Origin: Clavibacter michiganensis
GTDB taxonomy: Bacteria > Actinomycetota > Actinomycetes > Actinomycetales > Microbacteriaceae
DNA: 64,000 nt
Direction: 5' to 3'
NCBI RefSeq assembly: GCF_021216655.1
Contig: NZ_CP080437.1
Location: 310,001-374,000 of the forward strand
Shown piece after piece: positions 39,764-47,436 of this stretch. The notes beneath the pieces are model-generated. The model was not told the origin of the DNA. It saw only the letters and a list, made by a program, of their open reading frames with translations, and made no database searches. The translations under genes and the position numbers were made by a program. Within the stretch, counting starts at the first letter, position 1; every line of letters begins with the position of its first letter.

Positions 39764-40432
39764 GTGACCAACCCGCTCCTCGGACGCCCGTCCCGTGCCC
39801 GCATGCCGAAGCTGCCGAAGGGGGAGCCCGTCGCCACCTACGAGACGTACGACGAGGCCCAGAAGGCCGTCGTCACGCTCGCCGAGGCCGACTTCCCGGT
39901 GACGCAGGTGAGCATCGTCGGCAACGAGCTGACGAGCGTCGAGCGCGTCACGGGGAAGCTCACCTCCGCCCGGGCCGCGGTCGCGGGAGCCGCGAGCGGC
40001 GCGTGGCTCGGACTCTTCCTCGGCCTGGTCACGTTCCTGTTCTCGCCCGTGCCGAACATCTCCTTCGTCGTCGGAGCGGTCATCATCGGCGTCGGCTTCG
40101 GCGCCATCTACGGGATCGTCAGCTACAGCATCACGCGCCGTCGCCGGGACTTCACCTCGGTGATGCAGGTCACGGCCACGAGCTACTCGGTGGTCGTCGA
40201 GCCCGACTCGATGCACCGCGCGCGCGACGTGCTCGGCATCGGGGGAGCGAGCACCTCCGTCTACGGGGAGCCCGTGGTCACCGCGCCGCCGACCGCGCCG
40301 CCCGTCTCGCGTCCCGTCGGCCCGTACGGGGAGCGCGTGCCCGAGCCCGGCGCGTCGGACGCCCCCGAGCCGACCGCGCCGCCCACGTCGACCGACCGTC
40401 CCGTGGGGGAGCAGGGCGCGCAGGGCGCCTGA
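39764..40432 (+). CDS. General stress protein 17M-like membrane protein
   Basis: A 222-residue protein. The first 50 residues (ATYETYDEAQKAVVTLAEADFPVTQVSIVGN in part) match the Bacillus general stress protein 17M-like domain. Two transmembrane helices follow at about 75-120, then a domain of about 45 residues and a Pro/Thr-rich tail. Role unknown. It diverges from the MgtE-N/CBS operon, with 58 bases between starts, and converges on the aminopeptidase gene. The start lies six bases after an AAGACT box. Confidence 0.78.
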   Translation: MTNPLLGRPSRARMPKLPKGEPVATYETYDEAQKAVVTLAEADFPVTQVSIVGNELTSVERVTGKLTSARAAVAGAASGAWLGLFLGLVTFLFSPVPNISFVVGAVIIGVGFGAIYGIVSYSITRRRRDFTSVMQVTATSYSVVVEPDSMHRARDVLGIGGASTSVYGEPVVTAPPTAPPVSRPVGPYGERVPEPGASDAPEPTAPPTSTDRPVGEQGAQGA

Positions 40433-40460
40433 TCCCCGCGCGCCCCGCCCACCGCGGCGG

Positions 40461-42086
40461 CTAGGCGCGTCCGGCCATCCACGCCTCGACCTCGTCGGCC
40501 GTGCGCGGGATCCTCGCGGACAGGTTCTCCGCCCCGTCGCGCGTCACGAGGATGTCGTCCTCGATGCGCACGCCGATGCCCCGGAAGCGCTCGGGCACCG
40601 TGAGGTCGTCGGGCTGGAAGTACAGGCCGGGCTCGATCGTGAATACCATGCCGGCCTCCACGATCCCGTCGATGTACATGTCGCGGCGGGCCTGCGCGCA
40701 GTCGTGCACGTCGAGGCCGAGGTGGTGGCTCGTGCCGTGGACCATGTAGCGGCGGTGGTGCTGGTTGTCGGCCTCGAGCGCCTCCTCCGCGGTGACGGGG
40801 AGCATGCCCCAGTCGGCGGCCTTGCGGGCGATGACGTCCATCGCGGCGGCGTGCACCTCGCGGAAGCGGATCCCGGGCCGCACGATCGCGAGCGCCGCGT
40901 CGGCGGCCTCGCGCACGGCCTCGTAGACCTCGCGCTGCACGTCGGTGAAGGTGCCCGAGACGGGGAGCGTGCGGGTGATGTCGGCGGTGTAGAGGCTGTC
41001 GAGCTCGACGCCGGCGTCGATGAGGATCAGGTCGCCCTCGACCACGCGGCCGTCGTTGCGGGTCCAGTGCAGGATGCAGGCGTGCGGGCCGGACGCCGCG
41101 ATCGTGTCGTAGCCGACCGCGTTGCCGTCGGCCCGGGCGCGGGCGTTGAAGACGCCCTCGACGACGCGCTCGCCGCGCGCGTGCGCGACGACGGCGGGCA
41201 TGTCGGCGATCACGTCGGAGAAGCCGCGGCCGGTGGTGTCGACGGCCTCGCGCATCTGGCGGATCTCGTACTGGTCCTTGACGAGGCGGAGCTCGGAGGC
41301 GTCGCGCGCGAGGAGGGCGTCCCCGTCGGCGGGCTCCTGGTCGCTCGCGTCGTCGTCGTCGTCGGTGGCGGCGGCGGCGCGGGCGTCGTCCACGCGCGCG
41401 GCGAGTGCCGGGTCGGCCTCGCGGATCACGCGCACGGGACCCGTCGCGGCGATGGCGGCGTCCACGTCGGCGAGGGGCGCGGTGGCGATCCCGAGGTCGG
41501 CCGCGACCTGGCGGAGCGAGGGGCGCGGGCCGATCCAGAACTCGCCGATCTCGGCGTTGGCGTAGAACTCGTCGCTGTCGCGGCCGGCGCGCTCGCGGAA
41601 GTAGAGGGTGGCGTCGTGCGCTGATCCGTCGGCCGCGGATCCCTCGGCCACCGGCTCGAGGACAAGGACGGCGCCGGGCTCGCTGTCGGCGCCCCATCCG
41701 GTGAGGTGGGCGAAGGCCGAGTGCGCGCGGAACGGGAAGTCGGTGTCGTTGCTGCGCTGCTTGAGGCGGCCGGCGGGGATCACGAGGCGCGTGCCGACGT
41801 GGAGGGCGGAGAGGCGGCGGCGGCGGTCGGCGGCGTAGGGCGCCTGCTCGCGCGCCGCCGGGTCGACCTCCTCGCGGTCTGCCCAGTTCGTGGACACGAA
41901 GTCGCTGAAGGCCGTGCTCGCGGGCGTGGTGCTGCGGTTGCTGGTGGCGCGGGGGACGGGCGCGTCGCCGGATCCGGGCGCGGAGACCGCGGGGGCCGCG
42001 GTCTCGGTCGTCGCCAGGGGCGCGGCCGGATCGGCGGCGATCTCGGCGGGGGCGGTCTCGGACGCGGTGTCGGTGTTCTCGGCCAT
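40461..42086 (-). CDS. pepP: Xaa-Pro aminopeptidase (aminopeptidase P)
   Basis: M24-family metallopeptidase that removes an N-terminal residue before proline. The five metal ligands are visible in order: Asp in LIDAGVEL, Asp in TADITRT, His in HGTSHHLG, Glu in TIEPGLY and Glu in RIEDDIL. The N-terminal creatinase-like domain is preceded by about 65 residues of Ala/Thr/Pro-rich sequence, and an acidic DDDDD insert sits near residue 245. At 541 residues it is therefore longer than the E. coli enzyme (441). A GATGAT box lies six bases before the ATG. Confidence 0.93.
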   Translation of the reverse strand: MAENTDTASETAPAEIAADPAAPLATTETAAPAVSAPGSGDAPVPRATSNRSTTPASTAFSDFVSTNWADREEVDPAAREQAPYAADRRRRLSALHVGTRLVIPAGRLKQRSNDTDFPFRAHSAFAHLTGWGADSEPGAVLVLEPVAEGSAADGSAHDATLYFRERAGRDSDEFYANAEIGEFWIGPRPSLRQVAADLGIATAPLADVDAAIAATGPVRVIREADPALAARVDDARAAAATDDDDDASDQEPADGDALLARDASELRLVKDQYEIRQMREAVDTTGRGFSDVIADMPAVVAHARGERVVEGVFNARARADGNAVGYDTIAASGPHACILHWTRNDGRVVEGDLILIDAGVELDSLYTADITRTLPVSGTFTDVQREVYEAVREAADAALAIVRPGIRFREVHAAAMDVIARKAADWGMLPVTAEEALEADNQHHRRYMVHGTSHHLGLDVHDCAQARRDMYIDGIVEAGMVFTIEPGLYFQPDDLTVPERFRGIGVRIEDDILVTRDGAENLSARIPRTADEVEAWMAGRA

Positions 42087-42134
42087 CCGTCGATCATCCC
42101 ACCTGCGCGCGACGCCGAGGCGGGGCGGCGGCGC

Positions 42135-43160
42135 TCAGCGCAGCGGCGTGAGCTGCGCGATCACCGGGCGGTGGTCGCTGCCGGCGCCGTCGCGGTCCTC
42201 GACGACACGGAAGCCCGTGACCGCCCACCCGGGCGTGGCCATGATGTGGTCGATGGGCGTGCCGAGGAGCGCGGGGAGCCCCGTGGGCCAGGTGCCGACG
42301 GCGCCGTTGCCCGACGCGCGTCCGGCGTCCACGCACTTCCCGAGGTCGGTGACCTGGTCGCGCTCGGTGGGCGCGCCGCCGTACCGGCTCATGTGGTCGA
42401 GCGTCGCGTTGAAGTCGCCCGCGATGATCACGTTGCCCTCGTCGCAGCGCTGGCCGAGCCACGCGAGGTCGGCGCGCCAGTTGTCCATCTGCTCGGGGAT
42501 GGGGGAGACGGGGTGCACGGCCATGATGACGGGGCCGTTCCCGTCGACCGGCTCCATGATGACCGTGGGCAGCACGCTCGTGGTGCCGCGCGACTCGTCC
42601 ATGCGGTAGTCGCCGTAGGCCGCGCTGATGAGGATGGTGGTGGAGCGGGCCGCGGCCACGTCGTCGAACGCCGCGGTGCGCACCCACATGGGCCGTCCCG
42701 CGTCGCGCATGAGCACCGCGATCTCCGCGCCGGTCTCCTCGCGCGTCTCGGGGAGCGTGATGACGTCGGCCCCGGACTCGATGGCGAGGTCGGCGACCGC
42801 GCGGGCGCCGGTCGCGCCGCCGAGCGTGTTCCAGGTCAGCACGGTGACGTCGTCGTCCTGCGCCTCCTGGAAGGCCGTGTCGCCGAGCCCGCGGGTGGCG
42901 AGCACGGCCGAGTTGGCGCCGATGAACAGCACGAGCAGCACGGCGATGCTGCCGAGGAGACGGCGGCCGGGGCGGATCGCGAGGCAGAGGACGAGGGTCA
43001 GCACCAGCACGGCGGCCGCTGCGGCGACGAGGCCGCCGCGGATGGCCACGGCGTGGGCGACGAGGTACGTCTGCTCCAGCCCGAGGAGCTGCGGCCAGGT
43101 GACGATGAGGAGCCCTGCAGCCGTGACGAGGATGACTGCTGCTCCGACGATCCGACCCAT
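42135..43160 (-). CDS. Membrane-anchored endonuclease/exonuclease/phosphatase-family protein
   Basis: A 341-residue protein with three N-terminal transmembrane helices (to about residue 90) and an extracytoplasmic EEP domain. Motifs TWNTLGG, ITLPETR, AGDFNATLDH and GSDHRPV carry the catalytic residues and look intact. Related proteins are nucleases or phosphoesterases; the substrate is unknown. ATG 43160 is chosen because a CATAGT box directly abuts the alternative GTG at 43172, which would then precede the transcript. Confidence 0.85.
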   Translation of the reverse strand: MGRIVGAAVILVTAAGLLIVTWPQLLGLEQTYLVAHAVAIRGGLVAAAAAVLVLTLVLCLAIRPGRRLLGSIAVLLVLFIGANSAVLATRGLGDTAFQEAQDDDVTVLTWNTLGGATGARAVADLAIESGADVITLPETREETGAEIAVLMRDAGRPMWVRTAAFDDVAAARSTTILISAAYGDYRMDESRGTTSVLPTVIMEPVDGNGPVIMAVHPVSPIPEQMDNWRADLAWLGQRCDEGNVIIAGDFNATLDHMSRYGGAPTERDQVTDLGKCVDAGRASGNGAVGTWPTGLPALLGTPIDHIMATPGWAVTGFRVVEDRDGAGSDHRPVIAQLTPLR

Positions 43161-43240
43161 GACGTCCACCACACTATGGCGGCTCTCTGGGAGAGCGCCG
43201 CCGCGGGCCCCGGCCAGGCGGGCGGCATCGGGCCGCCGCC

Positions 43241-43246
43241 TAGGAT
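43241..43246 (+). promoter_or_regulatory. -10 element of the PHP phosphoesterase gene
   Basis: TAGGAT, six bases before ATG 43253. Confidence 0.6.
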
Positions 43247-43252
43247 GGAGGG

Positions 43253-44128
43253 ATGCCGGAGCAGCAGCCAGGTCCCATCGACCTGCACACGCACAGCTCC
43301 GTCTCGGACGGCACCGAGACCCCCGTCGAGCTCGTCGCGCAGGCAGCCGCGCAGGGCCTGTCCGCCGTGGCGCTCACCGACCACGACTCCACCGCGGGCT
43401 GGGGCGATGCCTCGGCCGCCGCGCTCGTGCAGGGCATCACGCTCGTCCCCGGCATGGAGATGAGCACGCAGCTCGAGTACGCGAGCGTCCACGTGCTCGC
43501 GTACCTCTTCGATCCGGAGGACGCGGACCTCGCGGCGATGACCGCCCGCGTCCGCTCGGAGCGCATGACCCGCGCCGAGGCGATGGTGGGCCGCATCTCG
43601 CGCGACTACGACCTCACCTGGGCCGACGTGCTCGCGCAGACGACGCCCGGCAGCACCATCGGCCGGCCCCACATCGCCGACGCGCTCGTCGCCCGCGGGC
43701 ACGTGCCGACGCGCACGGCCGCGTTCGAGAGCATCCTGCACTGGCAGGGGGGCTACTACCGCCCGCACTACGCGCCGGATCCGATCCTCGGCGTCGAGCT
43801 GATCACGGCGGCGGGCGGCCTGGCCGTCCTCGCGCACCCAGGCGCCCGCGGGCCCGAGCGCGTGCTGTCGGACTCGCGCATGACCGCGCTCGTCTCCGCC
43901 GGGCTCTTCGGCGTCGAGGTGCGGCACCGCGACAACCCGCCCGCCTCGCGCGTGCGCCTCACGGAGCTGGCGGAGCGGTTCGGGCTCGAGATCACGGGAT
44001 CCAGCGACTACCACGGCGCGGGCAAGCCGAATCGGCTCGCCGAGAACACCACAGAGCCCGCGGTGCTCGCCCGCATCGTCGAGCGCGCGACGGGCTGGGC
44101 GCCCGTCGTGCCCGTGCCCGCGGCCTGA
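43253..44128 (+). CDS. PHP-domain phosphoesterase
   Basis: A 291-residue metal-dependent phosphoesterase of the PHP superfamily. The metal-binding motifs run in order: DLHTHSSVSDG (residues 10-20), TDHDSTAGW (about 43-51), HVLAYLF, AVLAHPGA and SSDYHGAGKPN. The single-domain form resembles YciV/RNase AM-type and nucleoside 3',5'-bisphosphate phosphatases. Substrate not determinable here. Monocistronic, with its own promoter and a terminator at 44162-44192. Confidence 0.9.
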   Translation: MPEQQPGPIDLHTHSSVSDGTETPVELVAQAAAQGLSAVALTDHDSTAGWGDASAAALVQGITLVPGMEMSTQLEYASVHVLAYLFDPEDADLAAMTARVRSERMTRAEAMVGRISRDYDLTWADVLAQTTPGSTIGRPHIADALVARGHVPTRTAAFESILHWQGGYYRPHYAPDPILGVELITAAGGLAVLAHPGARGPERVLSDSRMTALVSAGLFGVEVRHRDNPPASRVRLTELAERFGLEITGSSDYHGAGKPNRLAENTTEPAVLARIVERATGWAPVVPVPAA

Positions 44129-44161
44129 CCGCGACCGGCGACGCACGGGCCGGGCACGACG

Positions 44162-44192
44162 GAGGGGCCGCATCCGGTGGATGCGGCCCCTC
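44162..44192. terminator. 14-bp hairpin between convergent genes
   Basis: A perfect 14-bp stem with a 3-base loop lies between the PHP gene and the convergent DEAD-box helicase gene. Confidence 0.8.
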
Positions 44193-44217
44193 TCCGTGCG
44201 ATCCGCGCGGCGGGGCG

Positions 44218-45771
44218 CTAGGACGTCGCGGTGGGGCGGTCGCCGCCCGAGCGGCGACGGCGGTTGCGCGAGCGCGGGCGGGTCTGTCCGTCGGAGTGGG
44301 GCGCGTCGTGGCCGCCCGCCGTGTTCGGCTGCTCGCTGCCGATCGTCGCGGTGGCGTCCGCGGGCGCGGTGGCCGACGCGGTCGACGTGCTGCGGCTGCG
44401 CGAGCGGTCGCGGTCCCCGCCACCGGTGGAGGACGCGGTCGAGGAGGAGCGGCTGCCCGAGCGGTCGCCGCCCCGGTCGCCGCCGCGTCCGCCGTCCCGG
44501 CTCCCGCCGCGTCCGCCGTCGCGACCCGAGTCGGAGCCGCGGCTGCCCGGGCGCTCGCGCGGGGTTCCGTCGGGGTTGACCGTCGGGGTCGCGCGGAGGC
44601 GGCCCTTGGATCCGGCCGGGATGTCGAGATCGGTGTAGAGGTGCGGCGAGGACGAGTACGTCTCGGTGGGCTCCGGCTGGCCGAACTCGAGGGCGCGGTT
44701 GATGAGCGCCCACTTGTGCAGGTCGTCCCAGTCGACGAACGTGACCGCGATGCCGGTCTTGCCCGCGCGGCCCGTGCGGCCGACGCGGTGCAGGTACGCC
44801 TTGTCGTCCTCGGGGATGGTGTGGTTGATCACGTGGGTGACGTCGAGCACGTCGATGCCGCGCGCCGCCACGTCGGTGGCGATGAGGATGTCCTTCTTGC
44901 CGGCCTTGAACGCGGCCATCGCGCGCTCGCGCTGCTCCTGGTTCAGGTCGCCGTGCACGGCGGCGGCGTTGAAGCCGCGGTCGTTGAGCTCCTCGACGAG
45001 GCGGGCGGCGGCGCGCTTGGTGCGCGTGAAGATGACGGTCTTGCCGCGGCCCTCGGCCTGGAGGATGCGGCCGATGACCTCGTCCTTGTCCATGTTGTGC
45101 GCGCGGTAGACGAGGTGGCGGATGTTCGCCTGCATGAGGCCCTCGTCGGGGTCCGTCGCGCGGATGTGGATCGGCTTCGTCATGAAGCGGCGGGCGAGCG
45201 CCACGATCGGGCCCGGCATGGTGGCCGAGAACAGCATGGTGTGGCGCACGGCCGGGGTCTGCGCGAAGAGCTTCTCGATGTCGGAGAGGAACCCGAGGTC
45301 GAGCATCTTGTCGGCCTCGTCGAGCACCATCTCGCGCACGTTCTGGAGCGAGAGCAGGCGCTGGCCCACGAGGTCGAGGAGACGGCCCGGCGTGCCGACG
45401 ACGATCTGCGCGCCGGCCTTGAGCTGCTCGATCTGCCCCTCGTACGCCTTGCCGCCGTAGATGGAGACGACCGTGGTGGCGCGGTGCTTGGTGGCGATCT
45501 GGAGGTCCTCGGTGACCTGGACGGCGAGCTCGCGCGTCGGCACGACCACGAGCGCCTGCACGCCGGGCTCCGGGGTGAGGCCGAGCCGCTGGATGAGCGG
45601 GAGGCCGAAGCCGAAGGTCTTGCCGGTGCCCGTCTTGGCCTGGCCGATGATGTCCTGGCCGGAGAGCGCCAGGGGGATGGTCTGCTCCTGGATGGGGAAG
45701 GGTTCGAGGATCCCGTGGTCGGCCAGCGCCTGCACCATGTCCTCGTCGATGTTCAGTTCGGTGAAAGTCAC
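44218..45771 (-). CDS. DEAD-box RNA helicase
   Basis: ATP-dependent RNA helicase (517 residues), likely RhlE/CsdA-like in RNA remodelling or ribosome assembly. Motifs: Q motif FPIQEQTIP, AKTGTGKT (I), PTRELAVQ (Ia), GTPGRLLD (Ib), LDEADKM (II), SATMP (III) and HRVGRTGRAGK (VI). The last 120 residues are a basic Arg/Gly/Ser-rich tail with RGG and RSRS runs that should bind RNA nonspecifically. It starts at GTG 45771. Next to the ferritin-like gene, as rhlE (Rv3211) is in mycobacteria. Confidence 0.93.
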   Translation of the reverse strand: MTFTELNIDEDMVQALADHGILEPFPIQEQTIPLALSGQDIIGQAKTGTGKTFGFGLPLIQRLGLTPEPGVQALVVVPTRELAVQVTEDLQIATKHRATTVVSIYGGKAYEGQIEQLKAGAQIVVGTPGRLLDLVGQRLLSLQNVREMVLDEADKMLDLGFLSDIEKLFAQTPAVRHTMLFSATMPGPIVALARRFMTKPIHIRATDPDEGLMQANIRHLVYRAHNMDKDEVIGRILQAEGRGKTVIFTRTKRAAARLVEELNDRGFNAAAVHGDLNQEQRERAMAAFKAGKKDILIATDVAARGIDVLDVTHVINHTIPEDDKAYLHRVGRTGRAGKTGIAVTFVDWDDLHKWALINRALEFGQPEPTETYSSSPHLYTDLDIPAGSKGRLRATPTVNPDGTPRERPGSRGSDSGRDGGRGGSRDGGRGGDRGGDRSGSRSSSTASSTGGGDRDRSRSRSTSTASATAPADATATIGSEQPNTAGGHDAPHSDGQTRPRSRNRRRRSGGDRPTATS

Positions 45772-45899
45772 GTTGTGCCCTGTCTAGCGGTGCGGTCCAC
45801 GCCCGGACTGCTTCTCTGCGGGCGCGATGGGGCCCTTCCGTTGAGGGACCACGGGCGAGTTTAGCGGGCGGGCGCCCGATGGCCGCCTCCGCCGCCCTA

Positions 45900-45905
45900 T
45901 ACGCT
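45900..45905 (+). promoter_or_regulatory. -10 element of the ferritin-like gene
   Basis: TACGCT, six bases before GTG 45912. It sets that start over the upstream ATG at 45879. Confidence 0.55.
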
Positions 45906-45911
45906 GGCCAC

Positions 45912-46640
45912 GTGCTCAAGATGTTCGGACGCCGGTCGACGACGATCGAGGCGCCCCGGGTCAGGTCCCGCGGCGAGTCGAAGCGTCGATCCCCGGCGAC
46001 GACCGTGAGCGTGGACGACTTCTCGCCCGACACCCTCCGCTTCCTCGGGGCCGTCGCCTACCTGCAGCTGACGGTCTTCGAGACCCTCTCGCGCGCGGTC
46101 GCCGAGGCGCCGGACCTCGCGGGCAAGGAGGCCGTCTCGACCGCCGCCGGCATCGCGCTCGGCAAGCACCAGGCGCTCGCCGCGGAGATCAAGCGGCAGG
46201 ACGGCGACCCGAGCGTCGTCATGGAGCCGCACCGCGCTGCGTTCGACCGGTTCACCGCCACCGTCGCGGGCGCCGACTGGTACGAGTGCCTGCTCTCCGC
46301 CTACATCACCACGGGGCTGCTCGACGACTTCTTCGTGCGCCTCGCCTCGGGGCTCCCGTCGGACCAGCGCCAGCGCGTCGTCGTGCTGCTGTCGTCGGGC
46401 GTGGGGCAGCAGGGCATCGTCGACGCGGTGCGCGCCGGGATCCGCCGCGACCCGCGCCTCGCGTCGCGTCTCGCCATGTGGGGCCGCCGTCTCGTCGGCG
46501 ACACGCTGCTCGTCGCGGGGACGGCCATGCGCGCCTCCCTCGCCGACCCGGACGACGCTCGCGTGCATCTCGAGCCCGTGTTCGCGGGGATCATCACGGC
46601 CCACACCCGGCGGATGGACGCCCTCGGGCTCACGGCCTGA
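45912..46640 (+). CDS. Ferritin-like fold protein (MiaE-like, function unknown)
   Basis: A 242-residue, mostly helical protein. A basic N-terminal stretch is followed by a four-helix region (about 45-235) with Glu and His residues spaced as in ferritin-like diiron proteins (for example FETLSRAV, GKHQALAAEI and ECLLSAY). It corresponds by position and pattern to the conserved Rv3210c of mycobacteria. The distant relative MiaE hydroxylates tRNA, but activity here is unproven. Start GTG chosen from the promoter spacing. The gene ends before a 22-bp terminator. Confidence 0.72.
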   Translation: MLKMFGRRSTTIEAPRVRSRGESKRRSPATTVSVDDFSPDTLRFLGAVAYLQLTVFETLSRAVAEAPDLAGKEAVSTAAGIALGKHQALAAEIKRQDGDPSVVMEPHRAAFDRFTATVAGADWYECLLSAYITTGLLDDFFVRLASGLPSDQRQRVVVLLSSGVGQQGIVDAVRAGIRRDPRLASRLAMWGRRLVGDTLLVAGTAMRASLADPDDARVHLEPVFAGIITAHTRRMDALGLTA

Positions 46641-46663
46641 CGCGGCCCGCCGGCTCCGGCCCG

Positions 46664-46713
46664 GCACGCGACGACGCCCGGTCCCCTCGACGGGACCGGG
46701 CGTCGTCGCGTGC
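46664..46713. terminator. Perfect 22-bp hairpin terminator
   Basis: Two perfectly complementary 22-base arms around a 6-base loop, between the ferritin-like gene and a convergent small membrane protein gene. Confidence 0.85.
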
Positions 46714-46721
46714 GGGTGATG

Positions 46722-47009
46722 TCAGCCGCCGATGGCTGCCAGGTCGCGGGCGTCCGCGGAGGAGCGTCGACGGCCGAGGAGCAGGTCGGTGCCGGCCGCG
46801 ACGAGCGCCGAGAGCGCGAGCGTCGCGATCCAGATGACCCCCTGGTCCCAGCGGAGGCCGGCCCACGTGAGCGCGACCCACGCGACCATGGCCGTGACGG
46901 TGCCCACGGCGGGGACCAGCAGAGCGCCGTGCGTGGCGCGGTGGGGGAGCGCGTAGCGCGCGACGATGCCGATGAGGGCGCCGAAGATCGCGACGAAGAG
47001 GAGCTCCAC
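46722..47009 (-). CDS. Small three-helix membrane protein
   Basis: A 95-residue protein with three hydrophobic helices (about 3-20, 28-50 and 58-78) and a short cytosolic tail. I do not recognise a family. It lies nine bases after DUF3107 in the same direction, so the two are probably co-transcribed. Begins with GTG; no strong ribosome site is visible. Confidence 0.72.
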   Translation of the reverse strand: MELLFVAIFGALIGIVARYALPHRATHGALLVPAVGTVTAMVAWVALTWAGLRWDQGVIWIATLALSALVAAGTDLLLGRRRSSADARDLAAIGG

Positions 47010-47018
47010 GGGTGTGGG

Positions 47019-47243
47019 CTAGCGGACGAAGCCGATGCGCGGGGCGTCGGCGCTGCCGAGCTCCACGTAGGCGAGGTGGGCGGTGACGGCGAGGTGCGTG
47101 GCGCCCTTGTCGTCGGTGAACGAGATGAAGGGCGAGGAGTCGCGGACGGCGTCCGTGACGGTCCGCTGGACCTCCTCGGGCGTCTGCTTGGTGGTGAAGG
47201 AGAGCTCGCGGGCGGTGTTGACGAGGCCGATACGGATTTCCAC
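47019..47243 (-). CDS. DUF3107 small protein
   Basis: A 74-residue protein beginning MEIRIGLVNTARELSF and ending AYVELGSADAPRIGFV, the DUF3107 pattern (Rv3208A/TB9.4 in M. tuberculosis). Function unknown; conserved across actinobacteria near this helicase cluster. The beta-alpha-beta layout is compact and soluble. A TAGCCT box on the minus strand at 47286-47291 gives a leader of about 40 nt. Confidence 0.9.
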   Translation of the reverse strand: MEIRIGLVNTARELSFTTKQTPEEVQRTVTDAVRDSSPFISFTDDKGATHLAVTAHLAYVELGSADAPRIGFVR

Positions 47244-47285
47244 GGGAGGTGCCTTTCGATGCGTCGGATGCGACGGTGCCCCCTC

Positions 47286-47291
47286 AGGCTA
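47286..47291 (-). promoter_or_regulatory. -10 element of DUF3107
   Basis: TAGCCT on the minus strand, 42 bases before the GTG start. The rest of the 193-base divergent gap holds the adnA promoter and nothing else I recognise. Confidence 0.45.
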
Positions 47292-47424
47292 GGGCACCCG
47301 GATGCGCGGCCCGGCGGCGTTCACTGAGGGCGGACGGGCGGGCGCGGGGCCGGCCCGGGGTGCGCCCTCGGCGGCCGCGTGGCGGGCGGCGATGCGGGGA
47401 TCGGCCGCCGTCGGGGGCCGCCGG

Positions 47425-47430
47425 TAGCGT
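47425..47430 (+). promoter_or_regulatory. -10 element of adnA-adnB
   Basis: TAGCGT, six bases before GTG 47437: leaderless type. Confidence 0.55.
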
Positions 47431-47436
47431 GGGCGC